A stretch of 64,000 nt of DNA, taken from contig CAMWKZ010000001.1 in assembly GCA_947174945.1 (NCBI GenBank), forward strand, positions 1-64,000. The letters run 5' to 3'. A program made the translations under genes and the position numbers. Each line of letters begins with the position of its first letter. Position 1 is the stretch's first letter. The notes under the pieces are model-generated. The model did no database searches, was not told where the DNA came from, and worked only from the letters and a program-made list of their open reading frames with translations. This document shows positions 48,827-59,372 of this stretch, piece after piece. The DNA is from an uncultured Prevotellaceae bacterium. GTDB lineage: Bacteria; Bacteroidota; Bacteroidia; Bacteroidales; Bacteroidaceae.

Positions 48827-50008
48827 ATGGAAAGCAACTTCGTAGACTACGTTAAGATATACTGCCGTTCAGGCAAGGGCGGACGCGGGTCGATGCACCT
48901 GCGCCATGTGAAGTACAACCCCAACGGCGGTCCTGACGGTGGCGACGGTGGCAAGGGCGGCAGTATCATCCTGCGCGGCAACCATAACTACTGGACGCTG
49001 CTGCACCTGAAGTACGAGCGGCATATCTTTGCCGAGCACGGCGGCAACGGTGGCAAGGACAAGTGTCACGGCACCGACGGCAAGGACGTGTACATTGACG
49101 TGCCTTGCGGCACGGTGGTCTACGATGCCGAAACGGGCAAGTACGTGTGCGACGTGACCTACGACGGTCAGGAAGTCATGCTGCTGAAGGGAGGCCGTGG
49201 CGGTCTGGGCAACTTCCAGTTCCGCACCGCTACCAACCAAGCCCCACGCTATGCGCAGCCCGGAGAGCCGATGCAGGAGATGACCATCATCTTGGAGCTG
49301 AAGCTGCTGGCCGATGTCGGACTGGTGGGATTCCCCAACGCGGGTAAGTCGACGCTGCTGTCGTCACTCTCGAATGCCCGTCCGAAAATCGCTAACTACC
49401 CCTTCACCACGATGGAACCCTCGCTGGGCATTGTGGGCTACCGCGAGGGCAAGTCGTTTGTAATGGCTGACATTCCGGGCATCATCGAGGGCGCATCAGA
49501 GGGCAAGGGCCTCGGCCTGCGATTCCTGCGCCACATAGAGCGCAACTCGCTGTTGCTCTTCATGGTGCCGGGCGACACGGACGACATCAAGCGAGAGTAT
49601 GAGATACTGCTGAACGAGCTGCGCCAGTTTAATCCCGATATGCTCGACAAGCACCGCGTGCTGGCCATCACCAAGTGCGACCTGCTGGACGACGAGCTGA
49701 TAGAGATGCTGCGCGAGACGCTGCCACAGGACTTGCCCTGTGTGTTCATATCGGCTGTGGCCAACAAGGGGCTTGACGAGCTGAAGGACGTGCTGTGGCG
49801 CGAGCTGAACGCGGAGAGCAACAAGCTGGCTGCCGTCATGGCCGAGGACACGCTGGTACACCGCGACAAGGACATGACGCGCTTTGCCGAGGAGATGGCC
49901 GACGAGGGTGAGGACGGCGACATAGAGTATGTGGACGTAGAGGATATTGACGAGCTGGACGACTTGGAATATCTGGACGAACCCGACGAGGGGGAAGGAG
50001 CCAGATGA
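48827..50008 (+). CDS. obg: Obg family GTPase
   Basis: [81 protein letters not shown]. Confidence 0.97.
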   Translation: MESNFVDYVKIYCRSGKGGRGSMHLRHVKYNPNGGPDGGDGGKGGSIILRGNHNYWTLLHLKYERHIFAEHGGNGGKDKCHGTDGKDVYIDVPCGTVVYDAETGKYVCDVTYDGQEVMLLKGGRGGLGNFQFRTATNQAPRYAQPGEPMQEMTIILELKLLADVGLVGFPNAGKSTLLSSLSNARPKIANYPFTTMEPSLGIVGYREGKSFVMADIPGIIEGASEGKGLGLRFLRHIERNSLLLFMVPGDTDDIKREYEILLNELRQFNPDMLDKHRVLAITKCDLLDDELIEMLRETLPQDLPCVFISAVANKGLDELKDVLWRELNAESNKLAAVMAEDTLVHRDKDMTRFAEEMADEGEDGDIEYVDVEDIDELDDLEYLDEPDEGEGAR

Positions 50009-50760
50009 CCAGTCCACAACTGACATATTATAATATGAACGCGCGCGTAGTGGCATTCAGCTCGACGCGCCAAGGGGGATGCAGCACGGGCAACTATGCT
50101 GCATTCAACGTGAATGCCTACTGCGGCGACAGCGACGAGCACATTGCCCAGAACAGGGCGTCGCTATGCCGTCTGCTGGGCATCGGCACGGAGCGGCTGG
50201 TGATGCCCCATCAGGTGCATGGCTGCGAGGTGCGCCGGGTGGACGGGCCGCCCAGTGAGCCGATAGAGGGTGCCGACGCGGTGATGACCAACGTCGGGGG
50301 GCTGTGCATCGGGGTGTCGACGGCTGACTGCATTCCCATATTGCTGTACGACGAGGCGCATCATGCCGCCTGTGCCGTACATGCCGGCTGGCGCGGTACG
50401 GTGCAGCGCATTGCTGAACGGGCCGTGGAGGCCATGCACCGCGACTACGGCACCGAGGCTTGTCGGTTGCAGGCCGTCATTGGGCCAGGCATCTCGCTCG
50501 ACAGCTTTGAGGTGGGCGACGAGGTGTACGACCAGTTTGCAGCCGCTGGCTTCGACATGGCGGCCATCAGTCGGCACGATGCCAAGTGGCACATCGACTT
50601 GCCCGAATGTAACCGTCGGCAACTCATGGCCGTGGGGGTACCCGCTGCGCACATCCAGTCTGTGGGCATCTGCACCTATCGCCACCACGACCGCTACTTC
50701 TCCGCACGCCGGCTGGGCATCCAGTCGGGGCGCATCCTAACAGGAATCCTACTAAAATAA
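50005..50760 (+). CDS. pgeF: Peptidoglycan editing factor / multicopper polyphenol oxidase-like (YfiH)
   Basis: [43 protein letters not shown]. Confidence 0.94.
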   Translation: MTSPQLTYYNMNARVVAFSSTRQGGCSTGNYAAFNVNAYCGDSDEHIAQNRASLCRLLGIGTERLVMPHQVHGCEVRRVDGPPSEPIEGADAVMTNVGGLCIGVSTADCIPILLYDEAHHAACAVHAGWRGTVQRIAERAVEAMHRDYGTEACRLQAVIGPGISLDSFEVGDEVYDQFAAAGFDMAAISRHDAKWHIDLPECNRRQLMAVGVPAAHIQSVGICTYRHHDRYFSARRLGIQSGRILTGILLK

Positions 50761-50766
50761 ACCTAT

Positions 50767-51819
50767 ATGACAACACTCCGCCATCTGTTTCTGACCACCG
50801 TTTGCACGCTCACGCTGTCGGCGTGCGCCCAGTCGAAGTTCACCGCCTTAGAGCAACAGCAGATAAGCATCGAGGATGCGAAGCTGTTCGAGAAGTCGCA
50901 GGCATTCACCATCGACTTTGCCGCCATGCGCACCAAGGACTATTCGTTCCCGCTGCCAGTGGGCAAGGCCAAGATGGGCAAGGACTATAACGTGGAGATA
51001 GAGACGAAGAAGGGCGATGCCGTGAAGGCGATGTTCGACGGCACGGTGCGCCTGTCGAAGAACAACCCGCCGTTTGGCAACGTCATCGTCATCCGTCACG
51101 ACAATGGGCTGGAGACGGTCTACGGCAACAACGCCGAGAACTTAGCCAGGTCGGGCGACCGTGTGAAGGCGGGTCAGACCATTGCCATCGTAGGCTCCGA
51201 CAAGGGTCGGACGTACTGCGAGTTTGCCATGATGGTCAACGGCGGTCGCATCAATCCCGAGATTATCATTAGTTTGGAGAGCCACCGCCTGCGCCGCCAG
51301 ACCGTGCTCTTTCAGAAGACGGCCACGTGGAAAGTGGATGTCAGCGTGATGCGCGAGCAGCGCCCCGCCGATGCAGTGGAAGGCCAGTGGTGGTGCTATC
51401 CGCTGGCGGGTGCCAAGGTCATCAGCCCCTACGGTGGTCGCGGTGGCCGTCGCCATACGGGCGTAGACCTGAAGACGAAGCCCGACGACAACATCCTTGC
51501 AGCCTTCGACGGCGAGGTGGTCTTCTCTGGAAAGTTTGCCGGCTATGGCAACCTCGTGCGCATACGCCATGCCAACGGGCTGGAGACGTACTACAGCCAT
51601 AACTCGAAGAACCTCGTAAAGGTGGGCGACCGTGTGAAGGCAGGCACAGTCATAGCCCTGACAGGGCGCACGGGGCGTGCCACAACCGAGCATCTGCACT
51701 TCGAAACCCGTGCCAACGGGCAGGCCATTGACCCTGCCCGATACTTCAATCATCAGACACACACCATCCGTGAAAGTGCCTTTCAGAAGGGAAAGAAAGG
51801 CTATGTCATCAAGCGATAG
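50767..51819 (+). CDS. M23 family peptidase with two LytM-like domains, first degenerate
   Basis: Second domain intact (HTGVDLKTKPDD...HLHFETR); first domain has YCEFAMMVNG at the HxH position and lacks HxxxD. Confidence 0.88.
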   Translation: MTTLRHLFLTTVCTLTLSACAQSKFTALEQQQISIEDAKLFEKSQAFTIDFAAMRTKDYSFPLPVGKAKMGKDYNVEIETKKGDAVKAMFDGTVRLSKNNPPFGNVIVIRHDNGLETVYGNNAENLARSGDRVKAGQTIAIVGSDKGRTYCEFAMMVNGGRINPEIIISLESHRLRRQTVLFQKTATWKVDVSVMREQRPADAVEGQWWCYPLAGAKVISPYGGRGGRRHTGVDLKTKPDDNILAAFDGEVVFSGKFAGYGNLVRIRHANGLETYYSHNSKNLVKVGDRVKAGTVIALTGRTGRATTEHLHFETRANGQAIDPARYFNHQTHTIRESAFQKGKKGYVIKR

Positions 51820-51829
51820 GCCGTCGGCA

Positions 51830-51983
51830 CATGGTGCCGAGCGTGTCCGTGCATGATGCCGAGCGTGTCCGTGCATGGTGCCGACCGCGTCCGCGCATGG
51901 TGCCGAGCGTGTCCGTGCATGATGCCGACCGCGTCCGCACATGGTGCCGAGCGTGTCCGTGCATGATGCCGAGCGTGTCCGCA
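51830..51983. repeat. Family C: 7 tandem 22-bp units
   Basis: CATGGTGCCGAGCGTGTCCGTG / CATGATGCCGAGCGTGTCCGTG / CATGGTGCCGACCGCGTCCGCG / ... exactly 7 x 22 = 154 bp. Confidence 0.95.
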
Positions 51984-51990
51984 GAACATA

Positions 51991-52023
51991 AAAAACGGCT
52001 CCACACATAGTGCGGAGCCGTTT
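51991..52023. terminator. Bidirectional hairpin terminator between convergent M23 genes
   Basis: AAAAACGGCTCCaCACATAGTGcGGAGCCGTTT. Confidence 0.85.
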
Positions 52024-52043
52024 GGCGTTATTGCTAATATCGT

Positions 52044-52982
52044 TTAATTGAACTTCAGAATCTGACCAGCACGCAGCTTAGAGTTCTTCTTCAGGTGGTT
52101 CATCTTCATAATGGCATCCACCGTTGTGCCGCGCTTCTGGGCGATGGAGTAGAGTGTCTCACCCCGCTTTACCTTGTGGAATCGGCTCTCCTGTGCGTAA
52201 GAAGCCTCAGGCGCTGCGGTTGCCAGCTCCACCTCCTCGGCATTCAGTCCAAGGCCCGAGCCACCTACACCGCGCAAACGGGTAGCTATCACCGACTCCT
52301 GCTGGTAGGTAGCCTTGCGGAACACGTAGTAGTCATCAACCACATCCTGATTGCGGAAGTCGAACATCAGGGCAGGATTCAAGGGCACACCGCAGAGGCG
52401 AGTCTCAAAGTGCAGGTGCGAGCCCGTGCTTCGACCCGTGTTGCCACCCAGACCAATCGGGTCGCCGGCGCGTACCTCCTCGTCAGGGTTCACCAGTTGC
52501 TGCGACATGTGGCCGTAGTAAGTCTCCAGCCCGTTGTCATGGCGAATGACCACGTACTTGCCGTAACCGCGTGCGTCGTATCTCACCACGCGCACCTTAC
52601 CAGCAAAGGCGGCACGGATGGTGTCGCCGATATATACCTTAATGTCCAGTCCCTTGTGCTGACGACCCCATCGGGCCCCGAAGTTTGAAGTCAGCATACG
52701 GTTGTCGGTAGGCATACAGAAGCCCTTCAGCGAGATGCGGAACGAGTCGGGCAGCTCCGTCACACGGCTATGAGCGTGGTCGTTGTCCCAGTCCTCATAC
52801 AGGTCTGCTGCGGGGTTTTCTAAGCTCTCGATGGTTATTAGTCGGTGCAAAGCCACGCTGTCCACCGCCTTCATCTTGCGGTCTACGGGTGCCTGACGAG
52901 CCAGCAAGTCCTGTCCCAACGTGGGAAGCGTGCTCATCGCGGCCACAGCCAGCAGTGCTATTTTCTTGAGTTTCTTTATCAT
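52044..52982 (-). CDS. M23 peptidase with C-terminal LysM
   Basis: MIKKLKKIALLAVAAMSTLPTLGQD signal; HKGLDIKVYIGD, HLHFETRLCG; HKVKRGETLYSIAQKRGTTVDAIMKMN LysM. Confidence 0.93.
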   Translation of the reverse strand: MIKKLKKIALLAVAAMSTLPTLGQDLLARQAPVDRKMKAVDSVALHRLITIESLENPAADLYEDWDNDHAHSRVTELPDSFRISLKGFCMPTDNRMLTSNFGARWGRQHKGLDIKVYIGDTIRAAFAGKVRVVRYDARGYGKYVVIRHDNGLETYYGHMSQQLVNPDEEVRAGDPIGLGGNTGRSTGSHLHFETRLCGVPLNPALMFDFRNQDVVDDYYVFRKATYQQESVIATRLRGVGGSGLGLNAEEVELATAAPEASYAQESRFHKVKRGETLYSIAQKRGTTVDAIMKMNHLKKNSKLRAGQILKFN

Positions 52983-53138
52983 AAATTGTCTTGGTTGCGT
53001 TACTAATAGACCCCTTGACCATGCGGTGCAAAGGTGCGAAATCAGGTTCGTTACGGGAATTAAACGTTGCAAAGATAATAAATATTTTGCGAAAACACAA
53101 ATTGTTAACACTCTTTATGGCATTTTTAACACTTCGCC

Positions 53139-55241
53139 TTACGATATGACGCCCCAGTTGACATGGGTCTTACGCAGTTCGCGCAGGCGTTTCCATAGCA
53201 GGTTGTAGCGGGGACTGTCGCACGCCGGGTCGTCGTCGATGATGCGTTGTGCCTCGTCGCGCGCCAGCTGCACCAGCTGGCCGTCACGTGCGATGTCGGC
53301 CAGCTTCAGGTCGAAGGCCATGCCGCTCTGCTGCGTACCCTCCAAGTCGCCGGGGCCGCGCAGCTTCAGGTCGGCCTCGGCAATGCGGAAGCCGTCGTTG
53401 GTGTCGCACATGATGTCAATGCGCTTGCGGGTGTCCTCGGCCAGCTTGTAGCCTGTGACCAAGATGCAGTACGACTGGTCGGCACCGCGCCCCACACGTC
53501 CGCGCAGCTGGTGCAGCTGGCTAAGCCCGAAGCGCTGCGCCTCGAGAATCACCATCACCGAGGCGTTGGGCACGTTCACCCCCACTTCAATCACCGTTGT
53601 GGCTACGAGTATCTGCGTCTCGCCGCTGACAAACTTCTGCATCTCTGCCTCCTTGTCGGCAGGCTTCATCTTGCCGTGAACCTTGCTCAGCCGGAACTCG
53701 GGGAACACCTGACGCAGGGTTTCGAAGCCGTCCTCCAAGTTCTTCAGGTCTATCTTCTCGCTCTCCTCTATCAATGGGAAGACGATGTACACCTGCCGAC
53801 CCTCGTGGATTTGGCGGCGCAGACCGTCGTACAGCGACGGCATACTGGACATGAAGACGTGGGTGGTGACCACGGGCTTACGGCCCGGAGGCAGCTCGTC
53901 GATGACGCTCACGTCCAAGTCGCCGTAGAGGGTCATGGCCAGTGTGCGGGGAATTGGCGTGGCCGTCATCACCAGCACGTGGGGCGGGTTCTGGCTCTTG
54001 CTCCACAGCTTGGCGCGCTGAGCCACCCCGAAGCGGTGCTGCTCGTCGACTACCACCATGCCCAGACGGGCAAACCGCACGGTGTCCTCGATGACGGCAT
54101 GAGTGCCCACCAGTATCTGCACCGTGCCGTCCAGCAGTCCGTCCAGCACCTCCTGCCTGCGCCTGCCCTTGACGATGCCCGTCAGCAGCGCCACCCGAAT
54201 ATCCATGTCGTGCAGGAAGTCCATGATGGTCTGTAGGTGCTGTTCGGCCAGTATCTCCGTCGGAGCCATGATGCACGCCTGATAACCGTTGTCTAATGCT
54301 ATTAGCATCGACATCAGCGCCACCAGCGTCTTGCCCGAGCCTACGTCGCCCTGCAGCAGGCGGTTCATCTGCCGACCGCTGCCCATGTCCTTCCGAATCT
54401 CTCGGATGACGCGCTTCTGTGCCTCCGTCAGGGGGAACGGCAGGTTCTGGCTATAGAAGCCGTTGAAGTGGTCGCCCACCTTCGAGAAGGTGTAGCCACG
54501 GTACTTACGCCGCTGGTCGCTGGCGTACCTTAATATATTCAGCTGGACATAGAACAGTTCCTCGAACTTCAGACGAACCCGGGCACGCTCGAGTTCCTTG
54601 GAACCATGCGGGTAGTGGAGCTTGCGCAGCGCCTCGTCACGCGACATCAGGTGCAGCGACTGGGTGATGAAGTCGGGCAAAGTCTCCTCAAGCGGTTCCT
54701 TCAGCACGTCGAGCAGCGTCTTGATGATGCGCTCCATAGTCCTGCTGTTAAGCCCCGCCTTCTTCATCTTCTCCGAGGTGTTGTAGTAGGGTTGCATCCC
54801 CATGCTCGACAGTTCCAGCTTGCTGGCCTCGTCCATATCGGGGTGAACCACCTGAATACGCCCGTTAAACACCTGCGGGCGGCCAAACACCACGTACTCC
54901 GTACCTATTTTATACTTCTTGACGGCACTGTCAGCGTAGTTAAACCACGTCAAGTCCATCACGCGCCCAGTACCATCGGTGAAGTGCGCCACCACGCGCT
55001 TCTTGCGCGCCCCCATCTTAAACGTCTCGAAACTAAGGATGTGGCCCTTCACCTGTATGAAGGGCATATCGCCCGTCAGCTCACTGATGGCGTACAGGCG
55101 ACTGCGGTCTACGTGCTTATAAGGGTAATACTGCAACAGGTCGCCATACGTCACGATGCCCAGCTCCTCGGCAAGGAGCTTCTTGCGCTGCGGGCCTACA
55201 CCCGGCAAGTATTGTATGTCTTGTTGCAGCAGGTTGGTCAT
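53139..55241 (-). CDS. recG: ATP-dependent DNA helicase RecG
   Basis: [55 protein letters not shown]. Confidence 0.97.
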   Translation of the reverse strand: MTNLLQQDIQYLPGVGPQRKKLLAEELGIVTYGDLLQYYPYKHVDRSRLYAISELTGDMPFIQVKGHILSFETFKMGARKKRVVAHFTDGTGRVMDLTWFNYADSAVKKYKIGTEYVVFGRPQVFNGRIQVVHPDMDEASKLELSSMGMQPYYNTSEKMKKAGLNSRTMERIIKTLLDVLKEPLEETLPDFITQSLHLMSRDEALRKLHYPHGSKELERARVRLKFEELFYVQLNILRYASDQRRKYRGYTFSKVGDHFNGFYSQNLPFPLTEAQKRVIREIRKDMGSGRQMNRLLQGDVGSGKTLVALMSMLIALDNGYQACIMAPTEILAEQHLQTIMDFLHDMDIRVALLTGIVKGRRRQEVLDGLLDGTVQILVGTHAVIEDTVRFARLGMVVVDEQHRFGVAQRAKLWSKSQNPPHVLVMTATPIPRTLAMTLYGDLDVSVIDELPPGRKPVVTTHVFMSSMPSLYDGLRRQIHEGRQVYIVFPLIEESEKIDLKNLEDGFETLRQVFPEFRLSKVHGKMKPADKEAEMQKFVSGETQILVATTVIEVGVNVPNASVMVILEAQRFGLSQLHQLRGRVGRGADQSYCILVTGYKLAEDTRKRIDIMCDTNDGFRIAEADLKLRGPGDLEGTQQSGMAFDLKLADIARDGQLVQLARDEAQRIIDDDPACDSPRYNLLWKRLRELRKTHVNWGVIS

Positions 55242-55909
55242 CCGAGCAGTACTTCGGCGAGTTTGAGGTCGTAGGGAGTCGTGAGCTTGATGTTTTCACG
55301 GTTGCCGTCCACCAGCGTAATCGCGTGTCCGTAGCTTTCCACCACCGAGGCATCGTCCGTGAAACCGTCACAATAAGGCTGGCGGTTGGCGGCCTTCAGC
55401 AGCTGGATGTCGAAGGTCTGCGGGGTCTGCACCAGTCGGTAGTCGTCACGCGGCACGGTCTTTGACGCGGATGGAGCGGATAGCTGGCGCAAGGTCTCGA
55501 CCACCGGCGTAACGGGGATGACGGCCTTCGCCGTGCGCGCCGTCTCGTAGCAATGGCGAATCACCTCCATGCTGGGGAACGGGCGCACCCCGTCGTGAAC
55601 GCCCACCACGCCCTCGGCATCGTCGGGTATCAGGGCCAAGCCGTGCTGCACGCTGTGGAAGCGCGTCTCGCCACCGTCGGCCAACTGGTACTCCACCCGA
55701 AAGTCGTACTCGCGGCACAACTGTTGCCAGTAATCCTGCTGCGCCTTGGGCAGCACGAGGATAATATTTAGCGTGGGCGAATAAGCCCTGAACCGCTCCA
55801 GCGTGCGCATCAGCACAGGTCGCCCACCGATGGGCAGAAACTGCTTCGGAATGTCGCCTCCCATGCGCAGACCCTTTCCGCCTGCCACGATAATCACGTA
55901 GTCGCTCAT
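55238..55909 (-). CDS. ispD: 2-C-methyl-D-erythritol 4-phosphate cytidylyltransferase
   Basis: [44 protein letters not shown]. Confidence 0.93.
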   Translation of the reverse strand: MSDYVIIVAGGKGLRMGGDIPKQFLPIGGRPVLMRTLERFRAYSPTLNIILVLPKAQQDYWQQLCREYDFRVEYQLADGGETRFHSVQHGLALIPDDAEGVVGVHDGVRPFPSMEVIRHCYETARTAKAVIPVTPVVETLRQLSAPSASKTVPRDDYRLVQTPQTFDIQLLKAANRQPYCDGFTDDASVVESYGHAITLVDGNRENIKLTTPYDLKLAEVLLG

Positions 55910-56469
55910 GCCATCAGGTGCTTAAACCTCATGCCCTCGGCGAGCTGGTCGGCAGTCTTCTGGTCTGCCAACTGGCTGAGCAGCTCGTAAGCAAAGGGGA
56001 AGGCGGCAGCAGGGCCTTCGCCCGTGGTGACGTTGCCATCCACGGTAACGAGGTCGGCAGTGTAGGTAGCCCCCTCCAACTGCTGTTCAAAGCCCGGGTA
56101 GCACGTGGCGCGACGGCCTTCGAGCAACCCTAACTGACCCAGTACGACGGCAGGGGCAGCACAAATGGCAGCCACCTTCCGGCCAGCAGCCACTTGGTCG
56201 ACCACCGCCTTGCACACGCCTTTGTGCTCATACAAGTTGGTGGCTCCCGGCATCCCACCCGGCAGGAACAGCAGGTCGGCATCCGAGAAGTCGCCTTGCT
56301 CGAACATGATATCCGCCTCGATGTTCACCCCGTGCGATGACTGCACCAGCGGGAAGTCGGTGATGCTCACCGTCGTTACGTCCACCCCACCGCGCCGCAG
56401 CACGTCAACGGGAATCAGGGCCTCGACCTCCTCGAAGCCGTCAGCTAAGAATACATATACCTTTTTCAT
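55906..56469 (-). CDS. DJ-1/PfpI family protein
   Basis: [59 protein letters not shown]. Confidence 0.93.
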   Translation of the reverse strand: MKKVYVFLADGFEEVEALIPVDVLRRGGVDVTTVSITDFPLVQSSHGVNIEADIMFEQGDFSDADLLFLPGGMPGATNLYEHKGVCKAVVDQVAAGRKVAAICAAPAVVLGQLGLLEGRRATCYPGFEQQLEGATYTADLVTVDGNVTTGEGPAAAFPFAYELLSQLADQKTADQLAEGMRFKHLMA

Positions 56470-56497
56470 TATATTGTCCGTATTTGATTAAACCATG

Positions 56498-57211
56498 TTA
56501 CCGTAGTGCCTCCAGATACCGCTGGATGGTGTCGCGCAGCCCCATGTATAAGGCATCGCATATCAGCGCGTGGCCAATGGACACCTCGTCCGTCCAAGGT
56601 ATGAGCTGGTGGTAGTAGGCAAGGTTCTCCAACGACAGGTCGTGCCCGGCGTTCAGTCCCAGTCCCACACGCCGAGCCTCCTCGGCAGCCGCCACGAAAG
56701 GTGCAATGGCAGCCTCGCGGTCTTGGGCATAGCACGAGGCATACGGCTCCGTATATAGCTCCACACGGTCGGCACCACACGCCTTGGCCCCCTCGACCAT
56801 GCGCGGGTCGGCATCGACGAAGATGCTGGTGCGGATGCCCGCCTCGCTGAACGTGCGGCAGATGTCCGTCAGGAACGTGCGGTTCTCCAGCGTGTCCCAT
56901 CCGTGGTTGGACGTCAGCTGCTCCTCTCCGTCGGGCACCAGCGTCACCTGTGTGGGCTTCACCTCCAGCACCAGTTGCGTAAACGAGTCGATGGGGTTGC
57001 CCTCGATGTTCAGCTCCGTGGTGATGAGTGGCTTCAGCTCGCGCACGTCCTGATAGCGTATGTGCCGCTCGTCAGGTCGCGGATGCACCGTAATGCCCTG
57101 TGCGCCAAACTGCTCTGCGTCGCGTGCCACCCTGAGCACGTCAGGGTTGTTGCCTCCCCTTGCGTTGCGCAGCGTGGCCACCTTGTTGATGTTTACACTT
57201 AGTTTTGTCAT
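56498..57211 (-). CDS. pdxJ: Pyridoxine 5'-phosphate synthase
   Basis: KLSVNINKVATLRNARGGNNPDVLRVARDAEQFGAQGITVHPRPDERHI; LGLNAGHDLSLENL. Confidence 0.96.
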   Translation of the reverse strand: MTKLSVNINKVATLRNARGGNNPDVLRVARDAEQFGAQGITVHPRPDERHIRYQDVRELKPLITTELNIEGNPIDSFTQLVLEVKPTQVTLVPDGEEQLTSNHGWDTLENRTFLTDICRTFSEAGIRTSIFVDADPRMVEGAKACGADRVELYTEPYASCYAQDREAAIAPFVAAAEEARRVGLGLNAGHDLSLENLAYYHQLIPWTDEVSIGHALICDALYMGLRDTIQRYLEALR

Positions 57212-57305
57212 TTTATATTTGGATATCTTATTGCTTATTCGTACCTTTGCAACGGCAAAGATACAAAATCTTTTCCGAACACGCACTAAATACGCAATAA
57301 TTTTT

Positions 57306-58193
57306 ATGACCCCACGCAAACTACGTTTCGCCGTCTTCGGCAATGTGTACCAGCCGAGAAAGTCGGTTTCCATCCAGAAACTGCTGGCCTGCCTTGCCGC
57401 CCGAGAGGCCGAGGTGTGCATCGAGCGCGAGTTCCACGACTTTCTGGCCGACGGACAACAGCAGCCCGCCGAGGGCGTACACGTGTTTGACGGGGGCGAC
57501 TTCGAGGCAGATTTCGTCATTTCGATGGGGGGCGACGGAACGTTCCTCCGGGCGGCCAGCATGGTGGGCGGCAGACAGGTGCCCATTTTAGGCATCAACA
57601 CCGGTCGGCTGGGCTTCTTGGCCGATGTCAACGCGCAGGAGATTGAGCACGCGATTAGTGCCCTGTACGACGGCGACTACACGGTGGACACGCGCTCCGT
57701 CATCCGTGTGGAGACGGAGGGCAAGGCGCTGCAGGGCTACAACTGTGCGCTGAACGACGTGGCCATCCTGAAGCGCGACAACGCCTCGATGATTTCCATC
57801 CACGTCACCATCAATGGCGACTACGTGACCACCTATCAGGCTGACGGCCTGATTATGAGCACACCCACGGGCTCGACCGCCTATTCGCTCTCCAACGGCG
57901 GGCCGATTATCGTGCCCGGCACTCATGTGTTTGCCCTGACGGCAGTGGCTCCCCATTCGCTCAACGTGCGCCCGATAGTGGTTTCGGAGGAATCGAAAAT
58001 CACGCTGACCGTAGAGAGCCGCACCCACAACTTCCTTGTGGCACTGGACGGTCGCTCCGAAAACCTGCCCGAGTCGACGCGCCTGACGCTGCGCAAGGCT
58101 CCCTACCGTGTAAACGTTATCAAGCGCGTGGGAACCAGATATTTCCATACCCTGCGCGAGAAGATGATGTGGGGTGCCGACAGCCGCGGCTGA
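57306..58193 (+). CDS. nadK: NAD kinase
   Basis: SMGGDGTFLRAASMV, LGINTGRLGFLADV, DGLIMSTPTGSTAYSLSNGGPII. Confidence 0.96.
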   Translation: MTPRKLRFAVFGNVYQPRKSVSIQKLLACLAAREAEVCIEREFHDFLADGQQQPAEGVHVFDGGDFEADFVISMGGDGTFLRAASMVGGRQVPILGINTGRLGFLADVNAQEIEHAISALYDGDYTVDTRSVIRVETEGKALQGYNCALNDVAILKRDNASMISIHVTINGDYVTTYQADGLIMSTPTGSTAYSLSNGGPIIVPGTHVFALTAVAPHSLNVRPIVVSEESKITLTVESRTHNFLVALDGRSENLPESTRLTLRKAPYRVNVIKRVGTRYFHTLREKMMWGADSRG

Positions 58194-58302
58194 CCCTCGC
58201 GCCCTGACTTCCCAATTATATTCTTTTAATGTACGCGCGCGCTTGTACCTAAACGTATATAAGTGCGCTCAATACCTGTGGTATTTGCCCGCTCTGGGTG
58301 GC

Positions 58303-58463
58303 AACCGTTCCCTCCCCGAGTAAGAGCCGTTCTTTCCCCCGGTAAGAACCGTTCTTTCCACGGGTAAGAGCCGTTCTTTCCAACACCCCGAATGGGGGTG
58401 CCATTCGTTAAAAGATGCTAATACACAGTAACTTTCTGCCAGAAAAGTTTGGAGGGAACGGTT
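58303..58463. repeat. Family B 22-bp-period dyad repeat, copy 3 (4 direct units plus distant inverted arm)
   Basis: CCGTT G at 58307, 58329, 58351, 58373; outer arms AACCGTTCCCTCC (58303-58315) and GGAGGGAACGGTT (58451-58463). Confidence 0.85.
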
Positions 58464-58479
58464 AAAAGCACTACTTTTG
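58448..58479 (+). promoter_or_regulatory. Promoter TTTG-N20-TACTTTTG of ABC operon, with family B arm inside spacer
   Basis: TTTG 58448-58451, TACTTTTG 58472-58479; GGAGGGAACGGTT occupies 58451-58463. Confidence 0.7.
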
Positions 58480-58539
58480 CAGTGTACTATTAATGTGGTA
58501 CACCGATATACGGTTAAAATCAATCAAATATATAAGGTT

Positions 58540-59355
58540 ATGATAGAAGTTAAAAACATCCGATTCAAGTATGCAGGTAGCAAGCACCTCGTGTTCGACG
58601 ACTTTAGTCTCCGGCTGGAGGCCAACAACATCTACGGCCTGCTGGGCAAGAACGGTACGGGCAAGTCGACCCTGCTGTATCTGCTCAGTGGACTGCTGCG
58701 CCCCGCCAGCGGTTCCGTGTCCTACGACGGCCACCTGACCCGCCTGCGCCGGCCAGAGACCTTGCACGAGATATTCATCGTGCCCGAGGAGTTCGACCTG
58801 CCCAGTATGTCGCTGGCACAGTATGTAAAGATTAACAAGCCGTTCTATCCGCGCTTCAGCCATGAGGTGCTGGAGTCCTGTCTGGCCGACTTCGAGCTGT
58901 CGACCGACCTGCGGCTCAACGCCCTGTCGATGGGTCAGAAGAAGAAGGTGTTCATGGCCTTTGCCCTTGCCACCAACACGAAGCTGCTGCTGATGGACGA
59001 GCCTACCAACGGCCTTGACATTCCCTCGAAGTCGCAGTTCCGCAAGGTGGTGGCGCAGCACATGGCCGACGACCGCACGCTGATTATCTCCACCCATCAG
59101 GTGCACGACGTGGAGTCGCTGCTCGACCACATCCTGATACTAAGTCCGCAGCAGCTGTTGCTCGATGCCAGCGTGGCCGACATCACGGCCCGCTACGTCT
59201 TCGAGTACCGCACGCCAGCCGAAATGCAGGACGTGCTCTATGCCGAACCGTCGTTGCAGGGCAATGCCGTAATAGCTCCGCGCAAGGCTGGCGACGCCGA
59301 GACGCAGGTCAATCTCGAACTGCTCTTCAATGCCGTCACGCAGGGTAAGATTTAA
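58540..59355 (+). CDS. ABC transporter ATP-binding protein
   Basis: GLLGKNGTGKSTLLYLLSG, LNALSMGQKKKVFMAFAL, LLLMDEPTNGLD. Confidence 0.93.
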   Translation: MIEVKNIRFKYAGSKHLVFDDFSLRLEANNIYGLLGKNGTGKSTLLYLLSGLLRPASGSVSYDGHLTRLRRPETLHEIFIVPEEFDLPSMSLAQYVKINKPFYPRFSHEVLESCLADFELSTDLRLNALSMGQKKKVFMAFALATNTKLLLMDEPTNGLDIPSKSQFRKVVAQHMADDRTLIISTHQVHDVESLLDHILILSPQQLLLDASVADITARYVFEYRTPAEMQDVLYAEPSLQGNAVIAPRKAGDAETQVNLELLFNAVTQGKI

Positions 59356-59372
59356 CGAAGGAGGACGGTAAG

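Noticed and set aside
51830-51983. CRISPR array
   Set aside because: Units are contiguous 22-bp repeats without unique spacers, and no cas genes are present.
51142-52008. 288-aa minus-strand ORF containing HARTRSAPCADAVG repeats
   Set aside because: Repetitive part is simply translation of the 22-bp family C array (not a multiple of 3) and the rest is antisense to the M23 gene.
53247-54236. 329-aa plus-strand ORF opposite recG
   Set aside because: Antisense shadow of recG; no recognisable motifs.
57060-57305. Long N-terminal extension of nadK across the pdxJ start
   Set aside because: Runs antisense through pdxJ; the canonical start is 57306.
58225-58250. GTACGCGCGCGCTTGTAC alternating purine-pyrimidine tract
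   Set aside because: Short; no supporting context for a Z-DNA or regulatory role.
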